In this document: in pieces, positions 57,842-64,000 of the stretch
Numbering within the stretch: position 1 is the first letter of the stretch
Layout of the letters: the number at the start of each line of letters is the position of its first letter
Assembly (NCBI GenBank): GCA_965247055.1
Contig: CBDFGE010000005.1
Span: 496,001 to 560,000, forward strand
Direction: 5' to 3'
Source of the DNA: CBDFGE01 sp965247055
Lineage (GTDB): Bacteria; Chloroflexota; Dehalococcoidia; Lucifugimonadales; JAGWBF01
DNA: 64,000 nucleotides
Translations under genes and position numbers: made by a program
The notes under the pieces: model-generated
The model's database searches: none
What the model saw: the letters and a program-made list of their open reading frames with translations, nothing else
Told to the model about the DNA's origin: nothing

Positions 57842-59844
57842 ATGGCTGCCGCAGCCTTCATCCTTGCCTGCGCGACCCCTACTACCCCGGACACATCCGT
57901 GCCGGGCTCGACGCCGGAGCCGGCGACGCCAACGGGCATTTCGACCGGCGAACCGGTGCCCACCTTTACCGCGGGGCCGTCCGAGCTCCAGACCCCACAC
58001 GCTCCCCCACCTCGATTAACTCCCCTTCTCCCACTCCGAGACCGACGGCTACCGCCACTCCCGAGATCAACGCCACGCCTACTCCTACTCCGACTGCCAC
58101 GCCGCCCGGCGTTCCCACCCCGACTCCCACATCTAACCCCGGAACACCCCCAACGGCGACGCCGACCGCCACGACCGTTCCCACCCCCAGTCCCACGCCT
58201 TTCGTTCCGCCGGAGGGGAGCTACGTCCGACAGCGCCAGGGGTTCGCAGTCACATTACCGGAAGGATGGGCCGTCGACGACAGCGACCCGACCGATATCC
58301 AGATAGACCCGGACTTTGAGGGCACCTCGTTCATACAGACTATCCTGGCGGGTCCTACCAGGCTGGATGTCCAGTTCAATGAGCTGATCAGGGGAATTTC
58401 CGGGTTCCAGGACTTCAAGGAGCTTTTCAGGAACAGGATAGCGCGGGGCGCCTCCGGCTACCACGCCGGCGTCGAGTGGTCCGACGGAAGCACTCCAAAT
58501 CGAGGGGATTTCATACTGGCCGTCGCGGGGGTAAGAGTCATTTCCTTGTGGATATCCGCCTCGGCAGCCACTTACGATGATCATCGCCAGGAGATCAAGG
58601 ATGTGATGGACTCCTTCTACGTGGTCCTCCCTCAGCCTTTGGGGCCCGTTGGCGCCAGCGAGGACCGCCAGGAGACGGTGGGTACCATCGAAGACAGGGT
58701 GGCCCGGATCAGGGGGTTGCCGGCTCCGGAGGGGCTGGTGCGGGAGTTCCAGACTCGTGAAGAGTTCGAGCTGAACGTCGCGAAGGAGTTGGTATTCGAG
58801 GAGACACAGCGGGAGGCGGAGATGCTAAAGGACCTCTGCGTAGTCCTCGACCTGTGCTCCCCTTCCGATGACATCCTGCGGCTTCTGCTGGGTCTGCAGA
58901 GCAAGGGCATCCTCGGGTACTACGTCTCCGAGGAGAAGTCCCTCACCGTGGTAACAGAAAGGGACGAGCCCGACCTGTTATCATGGACGACTTACGCCCA
59001 CGAATACACCCACGCCCTCCAGGACGGGGAGTTCGATCTGACCACCTTGGAGCCGGAGGAAGACACCTTCGACTCATCCAAAGCGCTTACGGCGCTCCTG
59101 GAGGGGGACGCTAACCTGACCGAGTACCTTTTCTACGAGTCCCTTCCCTCGGGCCAGAGGGCGCTTGCCGTAGCGCTGCGTGACCAGAAGGTCAGGGAGT
59201 TCTCCCTGTCCCCGGAGGTGGCGGAAGCCCCTCCGATAATACTGGAGACTTTTGGCTGGGAGCACAGGGTGGGCCCTCAGCTGGTTTTCCGGCTGTATCT
59301 CGAGGGGGGCTTCGACGCGGTGAACCGGGCGTTCCTGGACCCTCCCCGGTCGACGGAGCAGGTCATCCATCCGGAGAAGTATCTGGTGCGGGAAGATCCC
59401 CATCCCGTGGTCCTGCCCGACCTGTCCGGGGCTCTCGGAGGCGATTGGCGGCAGCGGGATGCGGGCGTCCTGGGGGAGCTTCTCACTGGTGTGCACCTGG
59501 CAGCCTTCCTGGATGAGGTGCGGGCCAACGAGGCTGCCGCGGGCTGGGGAGGGGACCGTTACGCCCTCTATGGGGACGGGCGGGGCAGGCTGCTGATGGG
59601 GATGCGCTTCTCATGGGATACCGTGGCCGATGCTCAGGAGTTCTTCGATGCCTATCGCGACCTGGTGGCCCGAAAGAGCGGAGGAGCGTGGGTCCTCACT
59701 GAGACGGGGCCTAACGTGCGTTCCTGGGTGGGGCAAGATACCAGCGTCCACCTGGCCATTGAGGGGGACGATACCCTTGTCGTGATCGGCCCTGACCGGG
59801 CGACGGTTGAGGCTGCGGTCGCGGCGATCCCCCTGGGCGGGTAG
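57842..59844 (+). pseudogene. lipoprotein zinc metalloprotease (HExxH) with one frameshift
   Basis: About 667 residues. A lipoprotein signal (MAAAAFILACATPTTP, Cys as lipobox) and a Thr/Pro-rich linker start in one frame. From ~57995 the same kind of linker continues in another frame (TPTPTPTATPPGVPTPTP). A ligand-like domain (GFAVTLPEGWAVDDSD) and the peptidase part with TYAHEYTHALQDGEFD (HEYTH zinc motif) and LLEGDANLTEYLFYES follow. One missing C in CAGACCCCACACG repairs the frame. Without repair the exported half and catalytic half are separate. Upstream AAGGAGG at 57817-57823 also suits a CTG at 57830, so the start is uncertain. The family is not named with certainty. Confidence 0.72.
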
Positions 59845-59868
59845 GCATTTCGGCGAGGTCTCCCTTGG

Positions 59869-60387
59869 CTACAGGCCTTCAGGCAGCTTGACGGTCATCC
59901 GCCCCCTGTTTACGTCCACGCTCACGATCACGTCGTCCAGGGCGGGAATCAGCACTTCCTTCCCCTGCTGCCCTTGCTGCGAGACCACGTACACGTCGTT
60001 GCTGCCCGTGGATAGGATATCGGTTATCAGGCCCAAGAGTCCCCCTTCCTGGGTGTAGACTTCCATGTCTATGATCTGATAGTGGTAGTACTCCCCTCCC
60101 GGGAGCGGCGGGACCATCTCCTCGGGCACCGTGAGCAGACTGTCCAGCAGCGTCTCTGCCTCGTCCCGGGTGTTCAGACCTTCCAGCTTCAAAGCGAGCC
60201 TGCCTTTGGGTAGGTGGGTCACCCGCCGTATCTTATGGGCCCGGCCGTTCAAGAATAATACGCCCCCGGGAGAGAACCTCTCGGGGGTATCGCTGGTGAC
60301 CTCGACGTGAACTTCACCCCGGAGCCCTCTAGGGGAGCGGACTCTGCCAACGATAATCTGCCTGCCGGGACCGGGCTCTTGGTCCAT
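59869..60387 (-). CDS. rimM: 16S rRNA processing protein RimM
   Basis: A 172-residue RimM, a 30S maturation factor that binds S19. IIVGRVRSPRGLRGEVHVE begins the RimM N-domain, LKLEGLNTRDEAETLLDSLL ends it, and the PRC-barrel domain shows YYHYQIIDMEVYTQEGGLLG and VLIPALDDVIVSVD. It lies after rpsP and khpA in the usual ribosomal order; a 98-base gap separates it from khpA. trmD and rplS, which often follow, are absent. Confidence 0.94.
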   Translation of the reverse strand: MDQEPGPGRQIIVGRVRSPRGLRGEVHVEVTSDTPERFSPGGVLFLNGRAHKIRRVTHLPKGRLALKLEGLNTRDEAETLLDSLLTVPEEMVPPLPGGEYYHYQIIDMEVYTQEGGLLGLITDILSTGSNDVYVVSQQGQQGKEVLIPALDDVIVSVDVNRGRMTVKLPEGL

Positions 60388-60485
60388 GCGCGGGACCTCA
60401 AGGCACCCGACGTCCGCCCATCGGAGCCCCCGGGGTGGTAGACTGCACCTCTGGGAAGCGGGGTCGGGTCCGCCCTCTCAGGAAA

Positions 60486-60713
60486 CTAGAGTATCTCGAG
60501 TATGGCCCTCGTGTCGTTCTTGACCGCCGCCACCCGGAGGAGCACCCTCATCGCCTGCGCTACCCGGCCTTGCCTGCCTATGATCTTGCCCTTGTCCTCG
60601 TCGGCCACCTCTAGGCGCAGGATCACCCTGCCGTCCGAGACCTCCTCGGTCACCTTGACCTCCTCGGGCTTGCTGGCCAGGCTCTTGGCTATATACTCGA
60701 TGAGCTCCTTCAT
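60486..60713 (-). CDS. khpA: KH-domain RNA-binding protein KhpA
   Basis: A 75-residue single KH domain. MKELIEYIAKSLASKPEEV begins it and GKIIGRQGRVAQAMRVLL holds the GxxG RNA-binding loop. KhpA binds RNA with KhpB and affects cell size in Gram-positives. Its ATG overlaps the rpsP stop by four bases, giving coupled translation. Confidence 0.93.
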   Translation of the reverse strand: MKELIEYIAKSLASKPEEVKVTEEVSDGRVILRLEVADEDKGKIIGRQGRVAQAMRVLLRVAAVKNDTRAILEIL

Positions 60714-60967
60714 TGCCCATTAACCTTATCGTAGATCCCGTTCCATTTTAAGATTCTTTTGACGGCCTCCGATGGCTGCGCTCCGTCCTTGAGCCATTTG
60801 ATGGCCCTTTCGGCGTTGAGGGTGACTTTGGGAGGGTCATATAGCGGGTCGTAGTGGCCTATCCATTCCACATAGGCGCCGTCCCTCGGCGCTCTGGAGT
60901 CCGCCACCACTATCCTATAGGAGGGTCTCCCCCTCTTACCCACCCGTGTCAGACGAATCCTTAGCAT
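60710..60967 (-). CDS. rpsP: 30S ribosomal protein S16
   Basis: An 85-residue S16. MLRIRLTRVGKRGRPSYRIV, ADSRAPRDGAYVEWIGHYDP and ERAIKWLKDGAQPSEAVKRI are diagnostic. It starts the rpsP-khpA-rimM unit, with a strong promoter at 61012-61040 and GGGGG before the ATG. Confidence 0.97.
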   Translation of the reverse strand: MLRIRLTRVGKRGRPSYRIVVADSRAPRDGAYVEWIGHYDPLYDPPKVTLNAERAIKWLKDGAQPSEAVKRILKWNGIYDKVNGQ

Positions 60968-61011
60968 TTTCCCCCTGTCCTGCCTGCCGTTATCGTACTT
61001 GCTGCCTAGGG

Positions 61012-61040
61012 ATTTTAAGGCTAGTGAACGGGGTTGTCAA
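61012..61040 (-). promoter_or_regulatory. promoter for rpsP-khpA-rimM
   Basis: A perfect TTGACA, a 17-base spacer and TAAAAT on the minus strand, 45 bases before the rpsP ATG. Confidence 0.75.
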
Positions 61041-61194
61041 CGCCGAGTAGCGGCGCGTTGCGCGGACCCACGGTTACTCGTGGAAGCTTGGGCAGCCGTC
61101 CTTCTACCCATGGGCGGCCTCCACAATTCCCATCGCGGTGCAGCGCCGGGCTCCCTCTTTTCGGGTTTGGGCTGGCGGGACAGGGGCCAGCTCC

Positions 61195-63237
61195 TTATTC
61201 AGGGGCCGGTTCGAGACTTTCGGCCAGCAGCTCCAGGAGGTCTTTGGCCTGCTTTTCCCCCTTTTCTCCTCTGGCTTCGATGCCCTCGGTCAGCATCTGG
61301 AGGCAGAAGGGGCATGACACGCCCACGGTGGCGGCCCCGGTGCCCAGGAAGTGGTCGGTCCGGATGTGGTTTATGCGATCGCCCCGGCTCTCCTCCAGCC
61401 ACATGTGTCCCCCGCCGGCGCCGCAACAGAAGCCCCGCTCGCGGCAGTTGGGCTCCATCTCCACAAGCTTCACCCCGGGTATCGCCCTGGCGATCCTCCG
61501 GGGTTCGTCGTATATGCCGTTGTGGCGGCCCAGGAAGCAGGAGTCGTGATAGGCAACGGTACCCTCCATTAACCTTATGGGCTTGAGCTTGCCCGACCGG
61601 ATAAGCTGGTCGACCATCTGACTGTAGTGCATGACCTCATAGTGGCCGCCGGACTGAGGGTACTCGTTCTTCATGGTGTTAAAGCAGTGGGGGCAGACGG
61701 TGACAATCCTTTTTACGTTGTAGCGTGCGAGGGTCTCTATGTTCTGCTGGGCCATCATCTGGTAAAGGTATTCGTTGCCCAGACGTCTGGCCGGGTCCCC
61801 GGTACACCGCTCCTCCTCACCCAGGATGGCGAAGTCCACGCCGGCGGCCTTGAGCACCTTGGCCATGGAGCGGGCCACCGCCTGGCTACGCTCCTCCAGG
61901 GCGGCGGTGCATCCAACCCAGAAGAGCACCTCAGCTTCTGGATGCTCAGCCAGGGTCTTTATCTCCAGGCCCCTGGCCCAGTCGGTGCGCGAGAACTGAG
62001 TGCCCCGCCACGGGTGTCCCCTCTGCTCTATGCTGAGCAGGGCGTTCATCGCCGTCTCGGGCATCCTGGACTCTTCCAGCACCAGGTGGCGCCGCATGTC
62101 CATGATCGTGGGCACATGCTCCACCACCACCGGGCACTCCTCCATGCATGCCCCGCAGGAGACGCAGTCCCAGATGGCCTCTTCGGAGATGGCCGTGCCT
62201 ATCAGGGGGTGCTCGGCCTGGGGGTCCTTCCCCGCCATGAGCTCGGGACCTACCTTTATCAAGTGGTCCTTCAAGTTCTCGACGATGTGCATGGGGGAGA
62301 GGACCTTGCCGCTCAGGTGGGCCGGACAGCTGTTGGTGCAGCGGCCGCACACCGCGCAGGCATAGCCGTCCAGCAGCTCCTTCCAGGTGAAGTCCTGTAC
62401 GCGGCCGGCGCCGAAATGTTCCTCCGTCTCCAGATCGATGGAGTGGAGGGCGCCCCGGGGTTTCAAAGACCGAAACAGGGCGTTGGCCGGCGCGGCGACC
62501 ATGTGCATGTGCTTGGAGAAGGGTATGTAGATCGAGAAGCCAAGGATGACCAGGAGGTGCATCCACCAGAACACCCCCTGTAGGGCGTTGGCCGTGTCCA
62601 GGTCGATGCCCGCGTCCAGGAACGCCTCGCCGAGGGCCCGCCCGACGATGGCTTTGCTGGCAGGCCCCGTGCCGCCCTCCGCCACATAGAAGGCCTCTGT
62701 GAGGATGGTGAATACCATCAGAGAGGAGATGAGGACCACGATGACCACGGCGTCGGGGCTTCGGGTCAGGTCGAAGCTGAGGCGGTGGGGCCTGGCCAGC
62801 CACCGGCGCAGCACCGCCCAGATGAGGGCGGACAGGATCGTAATGGCCATCACGTCCAGGTAGCTGGTGTACACCTCCACGCCCTTTGCGGTCAGCAGCT
62901 TCTCCGAGAAGGGGCGCCAGGCGGAGTCGCCGAAGATGAAGATGGCGTAGCTCAGGAGGAAGGACAGGAAGCCCCAGAAGACGAAGAAATGGGCTATGCC
63001 GGCCCGGTCCACCAGCGAAACCCTCTGGAGCACCTTCCGTTGCCCGAGGACGATGACGGCGAACCCGGCCAGGCGCCTCAACGGCTGGTCGAACCGGTTC
63101 TCCCTCCTGCCCAGGAGCAGGAGGCGGATGACCCGCCGGTAGAACACGTACCCCGAAAGGCCCATCGCCGCCGCCAGGGCCAGATACACTCCTACCCGTA
63201 TGTCGACGGACCCGAATATATTCTCGGGTGGGACCAT
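61195..63237 (-). CDS. membrane HdrD/GlpC-like iron-sulfur oxidoreductase with cytochrome-b-type domain
   Basis: A 680-residue fusion. The N-terminal ~260 residues hold about six membrane helices with His residues of a nitrate-reductase-gamma-like domain (AHFFVFWGFLSFLLSYAIFI, GVFWWMHLLVILGFSIYIPF). Two 4Fe-4S motifs follow (CAVCGRCTNSCP and CVSCGACMEECP), then two CCG domains. The second is canonical (HDSCFLGRHNG, RGFCCGAGGGHMW), while the first is partial (WVGCTAALEERSQA, EERCTGDPARR). Such proteins pass electrons between the quinone pool and a flavoprotein or heterodisulfide-type site, often with EtfAB or acyl-CoA dehydrogenases. ATG 63237 has GGGAGG upstream. No partner gene is adjacent. 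Confidence 0.88.
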   Translation of the reverse strand: MVPPENIFGSVDIRVGVYLALAAAMGLSGYVFYRRVIRLLLLGRRENRFDQPLRRLAGFAVIVLGQRKVLQRVSLVDRAGIAHFFVFWGFLSFLLSYAIFIFGDSAWRPFSEKLLTAKGVEVYTSYLDVMAITILSALIWAVLRRWLARPHRLSFDLTRSPDAVVIVVLISSLMVFTILTEAFYVAEGGTGPASKAIVGRALGEAFLDAGIDLDTANALQGVFWWMHLLVILGFSIYIPFSKHMHMVAAPANALFRSLKPRGALHSIDLETEEHFGAGRVQDFTWKELLDGYACAVCGRCTNSCPAHLSGKVLSPMHIVENLKDHLIKVGPELMAGKDPQAEHPLIGTAISEEAIWDCVSCGACMEECPVVVEHVPTIMDMRRHLVLEESRMPETAMNALLSIEQRGHPWRGTQFSRTDWARGLEIKTLAEHPEAEVLFWVGCTAALEERSQAVARSMAKVLKAAGVDFAILGEEERCTGDPARRLGNEYLYQMMAQQNIETLARYNVKRIVTVCPHCFNTMKNEYPQSGGHYEVMHYSQMVDQLIRSGKLKPIRLMEGTVAYHDSCFLGRHNGIYDEPRRIARAIPGVKLVEMEPNCRERGFCCGAGGGHMWLEESRGDRINHIRTDHFLGTGAATVGVSCPFCLQMLTEGIEARGEKGEKQAKDLLELLAESLEPAPE

Positions 63238-63320
63238 CCTCGGCGCCTCCCGCCGGTCTGGCCTGTCGCCACCGGCTTCATACATTCTACACCCTGTTCT
63301 TGCTCGCGACTATCAGAGCG

Positions 63321-63349
63321 TTGATAAACACCACAGGCCGTCGTATAAT
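63321..63349 (+). promoter_or_regulatory. promoter for pdxS
   Basis: TTGATA, a 17-base spacer and a perfect TATAAT, 40 bases before ATG 63390. Confidence 0.8.
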
Positions 63350-63389
63350 GATTTCGGTCGCAGTCTCAGCTCCCGTGGAGGAAGGTTAT

Positions 63390-64000
63390 ATGGACGAGAA
63401 TAATACCGGTACCTGGAGAGTCAAAGCAGGGCTTGCTCAGATGCTCAAGGGCGGCGTGATCATGGACGTTGTCAACGCCACCCAGGCCCGGATAGCGTAC
63501 GACGCCGGTGCGGTCGCCGTTATGGCCCTTGAGCGGGTCCCGGCGGACATCAGAGCCGACGGTGGCGTGGCCCGCATGGCAGACCCTTCCAAGATTCTTG
63601 AGATAATGGACGCGGTTACCATCCCGGTGATGGCCAAGTGCCGGATCGGACACCTGGTCGAAGCCCAGGTGCTGCAGGCGTTGGGGGTGGACTATATCGA
63701 CGAGTCCGAGGTGCTTACCCCCGCCGACGAAGATAACCACGTCTGGAAGCAGAACTTTAAGGTGCCCTTCGTCTGTGGATGCCGTAACCTGGGTGAGGCC
63801 CTGAGGCGCATCGGCGAGGGCGCCGCCATGATACGGACGAAAGGGGAGGCGGGCACCGGCGACGTGGTCGAAGCCGTGCGGCACATGCGGGCGGTGATGT
63901 CGGAGATACGCAGGCTGCAGAACATGTCCGAAGACGAGCTTCCCACGGCGGCCAAGGAGTTGGGGGTGAACCTCAACCTGCTCATCGAGACGCGGAACCT
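63390..64000 (+). CDS. pdxS: pyridoxal 5'-phosphate synthase lyase subunit PdxS (cut by window edge)
   Basis: The first 203 residues of PdxS (full length ~293). The start KAGLAQMLKGGVIMDVVNAT, AVMALERVPADIRADGGVAR, IPVMAKCRIGHLVEAQ (the Schiff-base Lys) and MIRTKGEAGTGDVVEAV (the second catalytic Lys) are all present. PdxS with PdxT makes pyridoxal phosphate from ribose-5-P, glyceraldehyde-3-P and ammonia from glutamine. GGAGGAAGG lies upstream of ATG 63390. The gene is open at the right edge; pdxT would be expected beyond. Confidence 0.97.
   Translation, partial: MDENNTGTWRVKAGLAQMLKGGVIMDVVNATQARIAYDAGAVAVMALERVPADIRADGGVARMADPSKILEIMDAVTIPVMAKCRIGHLVEAQVLQALGVDYIDESEVLTPADEDNHVWKQNFKVPFVCGCRNLGEALRRIGEGAAMIRTKGEAGTGDVVEAVRHMRAVMSEIRRLQNMSEDELPTAAKELGVNLNLLIETRN

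Noticed and set aside
1..64000. CRISPR arrays, prophage or restriction-modification systems
   Set aside because: No regularly spaced repeats, no phage structural genes and no methyltransferase or nuclease motifs were seen apart from the PIN toxin.

Overview
The window is a high-GC (roughly 60-65%) bacterial chromosome segment, densely coded on both strands. The best guess for the organism is a Chloroflexota bacterium of the Dehalococcoidia/SAR202 type. This is inferred from tandem FtsZ paralogues, several MmgE/PrpD and mandelate-racemase (enolase superfamily) paralogues, a DUF2520 gene beside panBC, a Cys4-HTH regulator, a HdrD-like cytochrome b/FeS protein and the rpsP-khpA-rimM cluster. No rRNA or universal marker set is present to prove it. 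Many genes carry a textbook sigma-70 promoter (TTGACA-like, 17 bp spacer, TATAAT-like).

Layout. 1-1.4 kb: two tandem ftsZ-type genes closed by a strong terminator. 1.5-3.9 kb: cupin, mutM, a catalytically degenerate AroQ homologue and a MOSC protein. 3.9-8.3 kb: an ASL/fumarase-type lyase divergent from a PuuE-like deacetylase, a GatC/AtzG-like small subunit and an amidase, which look like a ureide/amide nitrogen module. 8.3-13.8 kb: prpD, a frameshifted PrpD homologue and acnA on the minus strand, with an internally deleted SDR relic. 13.9-23.9 kb: mostly plus-strand catabolic genes: FMN hydroxyacid oxidase, NHL protein, two hydrolases, an orphan E1-beta, DinB, an Ldh_2 dehydrogenase and twin enolase-superfamily genes. 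25-28.9 kb: an isochorismatase-fold hydrolase, a PEP-mutase/isocitrate-lyase-type lyase and LeuC/LeuD-type dehydratase subunits, a possible dimethylmalate-like route. 28.9-30.1 kb: an IS5-type element inserted exactly at the stop of the LeuD-type gene.

30-31 kb holds a broken Kelch protein. 31.2-40.8 kb is a minus-strand sugar-phosphate operon: tkt, rpiB, pgi (the Pgi half of Tal-Pgi fusions), a DUF2090 aldolase-like gene, gnd, zwf and a GH15 glucosidase, with no transaldolase. 40.9-45.9 kb: a thioredoxin-reductase-like flavoprotein, two convergent PrpD homologues, a stand-alone Lrp/AsnC ligand domain and a divergent SRPBCC gene. 46-47.6 kb: an ISNCY-like element whose transposase has an amber codon and a resolvase-like tail. 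47.9-48.7 kb: a Phd/PIN toxin-antitoxin pair behind a perfect 30-bp palindrome, then tRNA-Arg(UCU).

48.9-52.2 kb is a secreted-protein locus: a dockerin protein, a broken laminin-B/golvesin protein and a lipoprotein with an archaellin-like C-terminus. 52.3-56 kb is a pantothenate operon: P1 peptidase, DUF2520, panB, panC. Then come a Cys4-HTH regulator, a DRG-like GTPase, a broken HExxH lipoprotein, rimM, khpA, rpsP, a membrane HdrD-like oxidoreductase and the start of pdxS.

A recurring theme is damage. At least eight coding regions are split by apparent 1-nt losses, often in C runs or CCACC contexts, two contain in-frame stops, and three short gene relics were found. Whether the 1-nt losses are real pseudogenisation or consensus-sequence error cannot be decided from the sequence alone.
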